Below, piece by piece: positions 12,403 through 23,584 of a DNA stretch of 64,000 nt. The stretch is from Cristatella mucedo (taxonomy: Eukaryota; Bryozoa; Phylactolaemata; Cristatellidae), in the NCBI GenBank assembly GCA_009760855.2, contig WPIO01000001.1, positions 17,932,501-17,996,500 of the forward strand, given 5' to 3'. Each line of letters opens with the position of its first letter. Within the stretch, counting starts at the first letter, position 1. The notes below the pieces were generated by a model. It did not search any database. It saw only the letters and a list, made by a program, of their open reading frames with translations, and was not told the origin of the DNA. A program made the translations under genes and the position numbers.

Positions 12403-12434
12403 AAGATGGCCCACCCAGCCCGAGCGTATTTATG
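12403..12434 (-). promoter_or_regulatory. Core promoter of the POU gene: TATA box plus Inr
   Basis: On the minus strand CATAAATA occupies 12434-12427 and an initiator-like GGCCATCTTC sits about 27 bases downstream, with its A at 12407. This is canonical TATA-to-Inr spacing. The ATG at 12392 follows after only about 15 bases, so the 5' leader would be very short if transcription starts here. Confidence 0.6.
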
Positions 12435-12481
12435 AGGCAATGCCCCCTCTGTCGCCGGTCGCCGGCGAACGCCAGAGCGTC

Positions 12482-12591
12482 ATTGGCCTGCGTCGCCCTA
12501 GCACCCGCCCAGCGCCGGTCGGACGTGACGCGCCGCAACCAATGGCCGCCGAGCGGCACTCGGCCGCAGGCCGGCGGACGCTTGCGATTGG
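12482..12591 (-). promoter_or_regulatory. Cluster of CCAAT boxes upstream of the POU TATA box
   Basis: CCAAT reads on the minus strand at 12486-12482 and 12591-12587, and on the plus strand at 12539-12543. They lie 50-160 bases upstream of the TATA box, a typical NF-Y distance, in a CpG-dense stretch. Binding is inferred from the motif only. Confidence 0.45.
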
Positions 12592-14109
12592 CGCTCGTGG
12601 CGCCGCCGCCGCCGCCGCCGCCCGCCCGCGCTCGCGGCCCGACCGAACGCTCTCGCAGCCGGCGGCTTCCCCCGACTCGCCGAGCGTCCTCGCCGCAATG
12701 CCGCATTGCAATGCTCCGGGGAAATTCGCGCGCGTTTCTCGCTCGCGACGACCGAACGACGGGCCGGCCGGCCTGCCTGCCTGCCGCGGCCGGGCTGTTC
12801 GAGGTCACCGCCAGGCGGCCCGAGGCGACAGCGCTCGGGCCAGTCTGACTGCTAGCCGCCAGTAGACGCGACGTAAGTGCGCGCTGGCAGCCCACCCTTC
12901 CGTCCTCCTCCGGCCGGAAGTCGATCTCGTCGCTGGTCGTGCGCACCGCGCTCGCTCGCGCGGCCGAACTTCTTTCGCATGTCCGAGCGGTCTGTGCGCG
13001 CGCGCTCGACGAGCGCTCGGCGAGAACTCACTCGGCGCGAAATCGGCGCGCGAGGCGCCGAGAGCCGCGGCGGCGGCGCGCGATCGCTTCGGTCGGGCGA
13101 CGGCGGCCCTGCGTCGACTCCGCAGCCACGCCTAGCAGTCGCCACCGGCCCAGTCGTCGTCATCGCCGCCGCGGCCCGCTCCTCTCGGTACCAATTTTGG
13201 CGGACAGCGCCTCGTGAAATGAGCGGGTCGCACACCTCGGAACCCAGCACATCTAGACTGCGACGGCGTCGTCTGCGAGCGCTCGCCGAGAAGCTCAGTC
13301 AAGGGACTTGTTTCGCCCAGAGAGAGAGAGAGAGAGAGAGGAGAAAAAGAAAGAGAGAGCACGAGAGAGAGAGAGAGAGCGCGCGAGAGAGAAGAGAGAT
13401 TAGCGGGAGCAAATAGAGCACAAGCCCTCGACCCGTCACCAAAGACACTCTCGCAGCGGCAATGGAAGGCGCGGCGGCAGTGGAAGGTGAGCTCAGGTGC
13501 GAGCTACGTCGTTTTCTCCCCCCCCCCCCAGGCGCGCTCCGATCCACGCAGCCAGCGCGCCCGCGCGTAGCCTCGCAGCGTTTCGCGTCGCCCTTTCGGG
13601 CGCGCCACCCGGCGAAAGAGACTCCGTCGCCGCCTCGAACCGACGCCTCTGCTGCGAGCGGGCCAGCACGGCGCTCGCCGCAACGGCACGCCTCACGCCC
13701 GACTCCAGAACCGTGACGCGACGGCTGCTTTGTCGCGAATTCTCGCGGGCGCGCGAAGCGCGTCGGGGCGCAGGCGGCAGCTAAATGGTCGTAACGAGCG
13801 TCGAGATCATCGCCGCGATTAAGTGCGACAAAGGAGAGAGCGCGTTTGTTTCCAAACAGTCCGACTGCAGCAGGCAGGCTGCGGCGGCGGCAGGCCTCAT
13901 TCGATTGGTCGCCTGGTTCACCTGCTCGCCACCGCACAGCACGCCAAGTCCGCCGCGCGCGCAGGTGCCGCTCGCCCATGCGGGCGGGCGGATAGCCATC
14001 TCTCGAGTTTTTGTTTTTTGATCGCCGATCATCGATGGCTCCCTTGAGGCTCGCCCAGCCCACACGACGCTGCAGCAGCAGCGGGCCGTCCACGTTCAGA
14101 GCCCGCCCG

Positions 14110-14145
<36 letters not shown>

Positions 14146-14146
14146 A
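14110..14146 (+). repeat. (GGC)n array
   Basis: About 12 uninterrupted GGC units. Confidence 0.95.
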
Positions 14147-14263
14147 GGATCAAGCGCGCGGCAAGGGGGGGGGGCGCAGCGGCGTGGATTAATCCTGCAC
14201 CTGCATCTGCCCCCGTGCGAACGCTCTCACGCTTTCGCGTAGCGGCTTGCAATCGAGGCTGGT

Positions 14264-14281
14264 TAATATATATATATATAT

Positions 14282-14312
<31 letters not shown>

Positions 14313-14313
14313 A
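14264..14313 (+). repeat. (AT)n microsatellite
   Basis: Two TA runs separated by TTATATTA. It abuts the tail end of a reversed SINE and is likely the expanded SINE tail. Confidence 0.9.
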
Positions 14314-14322
14314 TATCTATAT

Positions 14323-14450
14323 TTCTATAGCGCCCTAAAGAGCTTAATCTCTAATCAGGCGCTTCACATGTGCCATTGTGCTCGAGCCCACGACCTCGGC
14401 AAGACATTGTTCGGGGTGAGCACCTTAACCACTGGGCCAAACTAGCGCGG
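14323..14450 (-). repeat. tRNA-derived SINE, family A
   Basis: Reverse orientation copy: the tail (TATAGCGCCCTAAAGAGCTT) comes first on the plus strand, and the A-box part (CTTAACCACTGGGCCAAACT) is at the right end. An AT array flanks the tail end. Confidence 0.85.
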
Positions 14451-14576
14451 CCGGCTCGAAGATCGTGGCGGGAGGGATGATCTAATCGAAGAGCTCGCTC
14501 TAACCATACTGAAGTGTTAGCATGATACATAGGAGAGATTATGGTACCTGTAGAGATTACTGATTCCCGATTATAA

Positions 14577-14688
14577 CTAATAATAATAATAATGCATTTG
14601 TACTACACCCTCAGAGAACTACATCTCTTTCTAGGCACTTTGCATTTGCAGTAACGGAAGCATGATCGAATGTGTAGTGAATATACGA
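14577..14688 (-). mobile_element. LINE 3' tail
   Basis: Reverse copy: AATAATAATAATGCATTTGT, then CTCAGAGAACTACATCTC and TTTCTAGGCACTTTGCATTT. Confidence 0.8.
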
Positions 14689-15546
14689 TCTGGACAGCTT
14701 AGAAAGTATGTATGTGGACATCTGAAGACTGTTAGTCAGTTATACTTCGGGCTTCAAAGTGAGTGCTTCGCTACGGCTGGTGCTGCACAGATCTGACCCT
14801 CTGCGATGGTCGAATAGATTGCACTGCACCGACGATGCGGACTCGGTTATACTAAGACGTGGACGCACTTGAGTGCTGCCACGCTCTGCCGTCGAGCGTG
14901 TATACCTGCGTGTGTACGTGCGTGTATACCTGCGTGAGTACGTGCGTGTATACCTGCGCGTATGCGTGCAGCCTCTGCGCCCCGAGCTAGCTCAGGGTGC
15001 CATCTTCAAATCAGTGTTTGTCGCGGGTCCGCAACGACCAGCACCCGCTACGTTCGCCGCGGTCGTGGCAAGGAACCTCATCTCGGGCGCCGCTGCAGAC
15101 GGCGTCGTTCGCGGCAACGCCGCCGTCCTCCCGCCCACCAGCCGACGCTCTGGCGCGAGTGCGGCTCGTGCGCTCTGGCTCTGGCGCGCGCGCGCGCCGC
15201 ACTCGGCAACCTCGAGAGGGTCGCCCCTTTCTCTAGCGCGTGGTATTTTTTTGCACAAGCGATTTAGCTGTTTGTCGATGCATTAAGCGACGCTCGCGCA
15301 TTATGAGACAAGTCCAAAGCCAGTCGCGATCGTTTTCGTCAATATAGGAGCATCGTTGACCGGCTCATCTGCCGCCGCCGCCGCGGCTGGCTCGTCACCG
15401 GTCGGCTCAGAGAGAGCGTCCGCCGGCGCACAGTGGAATGACAGAGGCCGGCGGCCGCCGCGCGTGCTCGTCCGCTGCTGCGAACGCCTGTTTACCCGGC
15501 CGCCGCCGCGCGCCGGTCAACGAGCGGCGGCGGCGGCGGCAGCTGG

Positions 15547-15601
15547 GCAGGACGAACTCGGGCCGCCGCCGCTCCGCGCTCGCGGCCCGAGTTCGTCCTG
15601 C
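15547..15601. repeat. Perfect 20-bp inverted repeat (hairpin)
   Basis: The arms 15547-15566 and 15582-15601 are exact reverse complements (GCAGGACGAACTCGGGCCGC) around a 15-base GC-rich loop. It lies in the CpG-rich domain upstream of the POU gene. Confidence 0.97.
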
Positions 15602-15770
15602 GCGTCTGCGGCGACGGCGTGCGAAGGTCCGGTCTGCATGCGTGGAAACGGCGGCTGCGGCCCGACATCCGTCCGCCCGCGCGATCGCTGCCCAAGCGCG
15701 CGCCCGCTCTCCGCTCTCTAGTGAGTGAAGCTTCCGCGGAGCCGCCGCAGCGAGAAGAGCTCACTCTGAT

Positions 15771-15771
<1 letters not shown>

Positions 15772-15810
<39 letters not shown>

Positions 15811-15811
15811 T
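15772..15811 (+). repeat. (GGC)n array
   Basis: About 13 uninterrupted GGC units. Confidence 0.95.
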
Positions 15812-17451
15812 GAGGCGACGAGCTGGGTGCTCAACGACGGCGTAATCGGCCACCGGTCTCCCGCCTCTTCGCGGCGTCGAGGCGCCAATGCGAGGCGAGC
15901 CGAGCGCCGCCGCGCGGCTCCCTCGGACCGCAGCTCGCTTGCTCTTGATTTGCCGGCGCGAGTGCGCACGCGAGCACGCGGCGGCGACGCCCGACGAGCG
16001 CGAACCGGCGCGCGCACCGCGGAATGCAGCGGCGACGGCGGCGGCCCGCTCGGTCGACTGCTAGACGACGCCGGGGCGCGGCCAGTGATTAGCGGCGCTG
16101 GCCGGAGGCCTCTCCTCCTCAGCTACGCGTCTCGTCAAATAGAATCTCGGCAGTAAAACTGCGATCCGCAGTGAAATCCACCTGAGGCGGTACATTTAAA
16201 CGGAATTTACGTTTAAATGGAAGAAGCGCAATGGCCGTTGTGCCAGTTATCGCTAGCGACGCATTTCTGCACTGCCACCCACGAAGCAATCTGCCCCCCT
16301 ATAGCCGCCGCCTTCTCGGAATCGTACGTTCTACTGCCGCGACTCGCGCAGAGACTCGTACGGAGCGAAAGAAAAACAGACGTCGGCTGAATTGGCAGCC
16401 TTCACTATATAGCGGCAATGCGAGCACCTTCGCGTATTCATTAAACTGGAGGCTTGCTAAATCAACCTGCCCTAATTTTGGATGCCCGTTTTCGAGTGCA
16501 ATCCGCAAACGGCGTCGCTGCTGACTCGCTAGCCGGAACTGACCGATGCGTAGATAAACTTAGCGAATATAAATGCAAATTTTAAAAATTCACTCTTAGC
16601 TGAAAAATAATATTTACCGATTACATTTCGTTTGATTTGCATAAATAAGACAACTATTTTCTGTGAAAAATGGAAAGTTCCAGAAGTTTTTATTCGCATA
16701 TCCAAGTTGGCTGCACGTTTGCACCGCCATTATACGCAAATCAGCAGACGTGCATTCAAGCACAGCTCGAGGTACAGGGAGGGGATTAAAGTACACGAGA
16801 GCACGAATGTAAATTGATGCGAAGGGGCATCCCGTGGCCAATTAATGTAAAATTTTAACGTTCTCCCTTCAAGGTAGCGGTACAAAAAAAATTAACAAGA
16901 CTACCGTTCGTTTTCTAAAAATAATTCTCTATGTTTGACAAGAATGAATTATATACGCGACTATCTAAGGGACGATAACGCGAGAGAACGACAACGGATG
17001 AAGCCAACAAGAACCGTACTTTGGAAACTTGATTTTAACTCAACGTTCGTCAAAAGCACCATCTGCAAAAGGGCCGAAGATGAAGATAGCGAGCGTCGCG
17101 CCACTCAAACGTAAATAATTCTAGTGAGCTTCCCGTCGAATTAATTTTTTGACTAGCTTTAGACACCGGGGATGCCAGATCTTTCATTAAAATTAAGGTT
17201 GGCGCTTTCATTATGTTGTAGAGAAACCTCGACCCACAAACGGCTTTATGAATGGCACGAGACTTCCGGTGCGAGCCGTCGTGGCACAAACAATGTCCTT
17301 GACTATGAAATAGTGACCGGCAGAAACCACGGAGTGCTTTCATAACAAGAATCCTCCCGAGCCCGATGCCCGGCGATTTCAGGCCACCATTTGTTATGCC
17401 CCTACCACAGTTCGCTGTCACAGTGGTATTTGTGCTGAGGATAAAATAATT

Positions 17452-17735
17452 ACAAGGACAATAATTCCACCGAGTTGTTGTCTACCTTCCTGAGCTAGCT
17501 TTCGGAAACGGATAGTTGCATATGGCATTGACTAGCGAAAGAAACCACGAATCTTTCTACGGAATACTCCAATTCTTCACAAGAACAATCATTCCACCGA
17601 GTTGTTGTCTACCTTCCCGAGCTAGTTTTCCGAAACGGTTAATTGAAAAAGGCATTGACTAGAGAAATAAACCATGTATCTTTCTTTCTACAGAATACTT
17701 CAATTCATTCAAAAAGGACAACTGTTTCAAAGAGT
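17452..17735 (+). repeat. Degenerate tandem repeat, period about 127 bp
   Basis: ATTCCACCGAGTTGTTGTCT recurs at 17464 and 17591, and the whole unit through AAACCA..ATCTTTCT is repeated; a third, poorer unit starts near 17705. Confidence 0.85.
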
Positions 17736-18183
17736 TCAGCAAAATACATTTTCAAAAAGAGCCATTAACAAACTGTCGACGTAAATAATTATTAGTATAA
17801 GGAAAAACATCGTGTTAGACCTAAGTTGGTGCTAAGCAATGAAAATAAATATTTACATTTAAAAATGTTTTGAATGCGAACAAAGTGTTTCATTTTTAAC
17901 TTCCAGCTTCGCAAAACTGATCTTAACATCCAGGGATTTTTCCTGAGTCTTCGCTATTCTTGTAACAATTGCGGCCAAAAACCTTAGGTCGGTTTCGGGC
18001 AACGTTTAACATATAAAATGTGAGTATAGGCGAAAAAGCTGACGAGCGACGCTCATTGCTTATACTGGGCATTCTTGCCTTGATCCATTCAAGCGTGCAC
18101 CGTTTAAATGAGAGCATGGCGGTGTTTACTGTTCAAAGTTCTGTTGTAGTAGTCCTATAATATATAATAATAATAATAATAAT

Positions 18184-18227
<44 letters not shown>

Positions 18228-18229
18228 TT
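18184..18229 (+). repeat. (AC)n(AT)n compound microsatellite
   Basis: AC repeats pass directly into TA repeats, after a short AATAAT array. Confidence 0.95.
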
Positions 18230-18884
18230 GAGAAGCTCTTTGAATCAGGCTGTTCCTAATACACTGTGCCTTATTCGCGAAGGAAATTACGACGCTAGTC
18301 GTGCATAAGGAAGGGCGTGGGACCGAACGCCTGGCCGTGACTTAGGCTGGCGCGTTCATTGATACCTTGTTTTTAATGGCCACCGAGGGCAGGGTGAAGC
18401 TCAAATTGATGCCCACACGCTTTACTGCAAGGCGAGATTGCAGCTCAGCAGCGCAGCCGCGAGACTGGCTGAGTAAAGCCGTCGGCGCAGCGAGAAGGCT
18501 TTAAGACGCAGTGGTAGCGCGCGGCCCCGCAGATACTCGACCTGCGCTCGCGAAGATCTTCGAAGAGCGTCGATTTCCTGCGATCGCGGCGGCCGACTTG
18601 CGGGTCGGCGCAGAGTGGTCGAGAACCGCAGCGCAGCCAGCGACGGCGGATTCGCGAAGATTCCCAGCGAGTGGTCGATGGCGCGCGATAGCGAGACAAG
18701 TCGGCGTCGCAGTAAAGGCAGCAGCATAAATAAGCGCTCCTCCATTCAACGTTTTAGCTGCGCCCCATTGGTTGTTCGATAATGCCCGTAGGCAGAAAGC
18801 TCGAATAGGGAGGCTGTAGTCTCCCTGAAAGGTCACCCAGAAGGGGCCTCCGAGAATGCCCCACTGGCCCCCCCCCTTAAGCCC

Positions 18885-18980
18885 GTAGCGGGAAATTAAG
18901 AATCGCCCACTGCAGGACTCGAACCCACGACCTGGATCAAATGAGCGAGTACCTTATCCCTGGGCTGAGACCCAGGTGCA
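18885..18980 (-). repeat. SINE family B, partial
   Basis: Reverse copy with AATCGCCCACTGCAGGACTC (GGGCGATT block and B box GAGTCC) and the A-box region. The distal tail is missing. Confidence 0.7.
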
Positions 18981-19432
18981 ATACATATTTATGTGGCTCT
19001 AAAATGAGGCAATTCTTTTTAGACAGGTCTAAAGAGCGTCAGAGGTTCTAAGTGGCATATTCTTTTAGACTGAGCATTCGCGAGAGTTCCGGGCGGCGCG
19101 CCCGAAAGGAAAGAGCCCAAAATAGTGTAAGACTAGAAATGGGGCAAGGGGATTTTTCTTTTTAAGGGAGCCATTCGACCTTCGGCGAGGTGTAAGATTT
19201 AGGCTTGCCCGTGAGTTATGCGTTTAGACGAGGCTAATGCCACCCTGGTATCGGTTGTCCAAATTGGCGCGCCAATTACTCGAGACGGATGGAGTCTATG
19301 GAGGCTTCCTTGCGGCGCGTAACGTCGGCTCGGCGCAGGGCGGGCCTTACGGCTCTTCCCACGAACGGGTATAATCATTCGCCTTAGAGCGGCCAAAGAA
19401 CCCTAGGGTACGATTCACAGCACTTGGCGAGT

Positions 19433-19990
19433 CCACGTGATTCGTCCTTTGTGTGCGCTTATGCGTGCTGACACTGTGCACGCTGCCACTAACCGTATTT
19501 GCATGCTGACCGTGTGCATGTCTATTGATCAGATCTACTCCACCACCAGGCCAAGCATCGCACCGCCCGCTTTTCGGAATCCAACTGTTTACCTATACCT
19601 CCTACAACCCTCAAATCCTTTGGAGACCGTGCATTTAGTTCGTATGGTCCCAAGTCTGGAATTCACTCCCGACTTGCGTCATGACATCCCCTGACTTGAC
19701 CACATTTAAAAAGAACTTACAACGCACCTAGTTATGACGGCATTTAGTGGGCCTGTGTGATTCTTCCTTTGTGTGCTTATGTGTGCTAACACTGTGCAGG
19801 CTGCCACTAACCAGACTTGCATGCTGACCCTGTGCATGTGACCATTAACCATACCATTCGTGTTGTTTATCAAACATGATACCACTCACAATTCAATCGT
19901 GTTTCCTTTGCAGCAAATGTAAAGCGCCTAGAAAGAGACTGTGTTCTCTGAGAGCGCTTTATCGAGTGTATAATAATAATAATAATAATT
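19433..19990 (+). mobile_element. LINE 3' end, nested pair
   Basis: Positions 19433-19525 match the LINE 3' UTR (GTGATTCGTCCTTTGTGTGC). From about 19528 a second copy starts in the RT C-terminal region (AAGCATCGCACCGCCCGCTT) and runs through the UTR and tail to an AAT array. Confidence 0.75.
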
Positions 19991-20006
19991 TTTATTATTA
20001 TTATTA

Positions 20007-20150
20007 CCCCTAACCACACTATTCTTGCTGCCATTGAGCAGGTTATCACGAGCCATTCGACCGGGCTTCCCTTTGCAGCAAATGTCAAGTGCCCAGAATT
20101 TTTTTCAAGTTTTCTAAGGGCGCTTTAACAAATGTATTATTATTACGATG
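20007..20150 (+). mobile_element. LINE 3' tail, diverged
   Basis: CCCCTAACCACACTATTCTT, TTTGCAGCAAATGTCAAGTG, then GGGCGCTTTAACAAATGTAT and an ATT run. The hairpin is disrupted. Confidence 0.7.
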
Positions 20151-20494
20151 ATTCCGAGCCGATTTCCAGACGAGGCTAGCAGTTTTTTCTGTAGAGAGGC
20201 TGCGTTATTGGGCGCGTAGGAGTGTCAAAGAGTCGTGCCAGGCGTTGCACAAGCATGCGGGCGGCTCTATCTCGCTCTCTCTCTCTCTCTCTCTCTCTCC
20301 ACAGGAGGCCGCAAGGCTTGACTGAAAGATTATAAGGCGTTCCGTAGCATCATTGAGCACTCCAGTTCCGAGTCTGTCTCCAGGGGGGGGGGGAAGGAGA
20401 GCTGAAGCCTTTCTATAACCTGCCAGCTTTTGAGTTAGGAAAGCATTTAACATTGAGAATCTCTTGTGCAGGCTGCCACGCAGGAGTGACCTTG

Positions 20495-20672
20495 ATCTGG
20501 AGCCGACGGGTAAGGCGTCTGCAGTTCACGACTCAGGCCGTGGGTTCGAGTCGGGCAGCAGGCGATCCCTTATTGCCCGCGGCGAGGAGCGACAGTCACC
20601 AAGGCTCTACCATTGCCGCAGTACTGGATATAGATGAAAAGACTAGGCTGCCGAATCAGCCGAGCTCTACCT
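20495..20672 (+). repeat. SINE family B, diverged
   Basis: Recognised by GGGTTCGAGTCGGGCAGCAG, GGCGATCCCTTATTGCCCGC and the terminal GGCTGCCGAATCAGCCGA. Confidence 0.7.
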
Positions 20673-20709
20673 TTGCCCTTTGAACTACGGCTGCTAACCG
20701 CGACACTTC

Positions 20710-20800
20710 ATGTGCAGCAAATGTAAAGCGCCTAGAAAGAGATTGAGTTCTCTGAGGGCGCTATATCAAATGTTTTATTATTATTATTATTATTATTAGA
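20710..20800 (+). mobile_element. LINE 3' tail
   Basis: TGTGCAGCAAATGTAAAGCG, AGAGATTGAGTTCTCTGAGG and an ATT array. Confidence 0.82.
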
Positions 20801-20809
20801 AGTGACCAA

Positions 20810-22730
20810 AGGATACAAAAGATTAAGCAATGTCGCTCCAGCTTGCTCGAGCTCGGACCCGCGGAGCTCGACGGCCAGAGGAGCGAGATCCTACACAACA
20901 TGCAACGACGCTCCACACTTCTCCCCCTCCACACTTCTCCCCCTCCTCCTCGTCGTCGTCGAGCACTTACAGCCACTGCTTCGCGGCGCGCGCATCAACA
21001 ACCGACTGTTTTGGACAACAATCAAACGAGGATATTTGTAAGCACTACCGGTCATTAACACCAGGGATAGATAGCACAGCTGCGCAGGGATACTGGGGGG
21101 TCTACTTCTTGACGTCTGGCCACCCGAACGCTCAGCGGGTTTAAGCGAATCAGACGCATTCGCAAGGAGGTATCGCCGCACTCGGTTTGTTAGGCCACTA
21201 GGCAGCGCTTCCGATGACATCCGGTCAGGCTCAGTCGCGGTCAAAGTTAGGCCCCCTTAACAAAAAATATTCCTGGCTGTGACTATGGGAATCTGCTGCT
21301 GACGCAAGCTTATTTCCATATTTTGACGCGAAGAACAACCGTGATAATTCTGGTTTTGGAATCGAGGTAACAGATCGAGACTGAACCAATACTTGTCATC
21401 ACAAAACCACAGTAACGACGTCCACCCGCCGGTAGCTCCCTGCCGACAGGCAGCTGACTGTGAGCTTTTAGTCAGCTGGTAGTTGTGCCTCCGCAGTCTG
21501 GCTGTGGCCTTGCATGCATCGAATGTGCTGAACAACGTCGGAAGGCCTTGTCCTTGTGCAACAGCTTAATCCGCGCCTCGAGCCGCGTTTTGCCTTTGTC
21601 AAGTCAGGAGCATAGCCGACGATGGTGCGACTGAGGCCATGTCACCACTTCCAATTTGATGAGACAAAGTGACCAGACACTAACAGGGGTCAGATTACGG
21701 CTAATGAAGTTATATGGTGACCTTTAGATGCCCAAACTGTGCCCGAGGTTATTTGTACCAGGCTGCAGCTGCAGCCTAAAGGTTTTATGATAGCTTCTAA
21801 AATGCGAACTATGACCCGCTCAGACTATGATGGATCCCCCCCTAGCAAGAGGAATAGAACAAGTCCCTCGCGTGAGCTCATTCTACGAACTCATTATTGG
21901 CATTCGCGAGATCACACATCTGTGCCTCCACTTCACTTCAATGCCTCAACCAGTGCAGCCGATTAGTAAGAGTACTACTTAACCCTTATTACAAAAATCC
22001 ATAGGCGTAACTATATCTTCCCAAGCTTTCGCTAGTAGAAAACCTGATTCGACATGCGGCCAAAGTTGAGGCAGCAACATTATCTTCCAAGAGAAGGGCA
22101 TGGTTCACCACTTCGGGCTAATACAATTTAAGAATCGCATCGTTCGGCACACTATCTACCAAGTGGAATCCGACATGATACTGCTTAACTAGATTGGTGC
22201 TAGGACTTTGACCAAAAGAGTAAGAGATCGACGTATATATGCACTTCCACGGCGAAAACAGCCCCTTTCCCCCAGCACTAAGATATCTTACGGGGACATT
22301 TTAAGGTAAAATAAACCGGCATAATCTTCTTACAGCCTAAATGTTAGGCAGATTAGTCATGGCAGCTCTGGGAAAGACAATACCAGGTCTGCTACGCCCT
22401 ACGAACATCCAGACATACATATCCGTCTTAATTCTGATCTCGTGACAGCGGCTGACTTCTGAAAAGCCAAGAAATCGCTGAAAGCAAGTCGCGTTGCTTA
22501 CACACATACATGAGAGATTCTGTGTGGCTGACAGGATGCTCAGTCTTAAGCCGTTTAACCGTTGTCAATAAATTCCATGCCAAACTCGACGAAACTTGTT
22601 CGGAAGGATACGCGGCTTAGTTCATGGTATTTGAAGCACTGCTAGGTGGAAGCTTTTGGAAACTCGGTTTGATGTGATAAATCAGGCCACTTTCTTTAGC
22701 CTAATTTATATACTAGCAAGGTCCACAGAG
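20810..22730. other. No gene seen
   Basis: Unique-looking DNA with short frames only; no domain, splice pattern or repeat I recognise beyond the LINE tail on its left. Confidence 0.4.
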
Positions 22731-22938
22731 GGAAGGCATTAATCAGCTGCATTAAAAAACGCGATGTCGGTCAGAGAAGGGGGTCTGGCGAGGAAAAGAT
22801 TTGCCCCAAAGAATAAATTTGACATCGTAGGACACCGTGGACCTGAATATGCTGCCTGCATGTGCAAGACTGACAGTACATGCAGGCATGTACATATGTG
22901 CTCATAAGCAAATGCATGCACAAGCACGCCTGCTCGTG

Positions 22939-22944
22939 CACACA

Positions 22945-23014
<70 letters not shown>
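22939..23014 (+). repeat. (CA)n microsatellite
   Basis: About 76 bases of CA with one TACA interruption near the left end. Confidence 0.97.
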
Positions 23015-23016
<2 letters not shown>

Positions 23017-23584
23017 AGACGAGGCACGAGTGAACACGCAAACAAAGATGTAAGCTCACCAGTACTTCGTTGGTAGTTTTGCCGGAAGGATGCATTGTAG
23101 GCTGGTGGCATCATTCATATTTCAATAGCAACGGCAACAGGCAACACAATTGCATCGACCGAGAGAATGCCCACACCGAGCGGGAATCCCATTGGTCATC
23201 AGCCCAACGACAAAAGCCAGAAGGCACAAACAAACAGAACCTGCATAATACAGCTGCTTGCAAGGAAATGTACCAAATCGCTCGTGGCAACAGCAATCGC
23301 CTCCGTATAGGCCATTTAGTGCAGGTAACATTGACACACATATATCCTACTCAAGGTCACAAAAACACTACAGCCTGCATTACAATCATACAACAGCCGA
23401 TAGCACCAAGAGGCTGAACCCAAAGCTTGCCGATCCGACCAATCGTAGGAAGGCTGAAAGAGCTTCCCTGGCTAGTAATACCCTCCGGGTTCGTAGGCAA
23501 GGCTGCTGCTTCGTACAAGTATCGAGAAGTGCTGCTCAGCAAGCAAATCACGCCCAGGATCTTTGAAAACAAGTGGCAGTTTCA

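Larger units (their letters stand above)
12600..16200. other. CpG-rich region upstream of the POU gene
   Basis: GC-rich DNA with GGC/GCC arrays, a reversed SINE at 14.3 kb, a reversed LINE tail at 14.6 kb and a perfect 20-bp hairpin at 15.55 kb. Open frames here are Arg/Ala/Pro-rich shadows with no domain. It is probably a CpG-island regulatory domain of the developmental gene. Confidence 0.5.
16200..19400. other. AT-rich stretch without recognisable genes
   Basis: I see only a degenerate tandem repeat at 17.45-17.74 kb, an AC/AT microsatellite, a small GC-richer island at about 18.43-18.75 kb with a CCAAT-like ATTGG, and a SINE fragment. No frame resembles a known protein. Confidence 0.5.

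Noticed and set aside
12266-13416. Frames above 130 residues on both strands upstream of the POU promoter
   Set aside because: Arg-rich GC shadows overlapping the promoter; no conserved motif.
13299-14252. 317-residue minus-strand frame
   Set aside because: Runs through a GGC array and a GA repeat; low-complexity ends and no family.
22739-23114. Val-Cys repeat frames
   Set aside because: Translation of the CA microsatellite.
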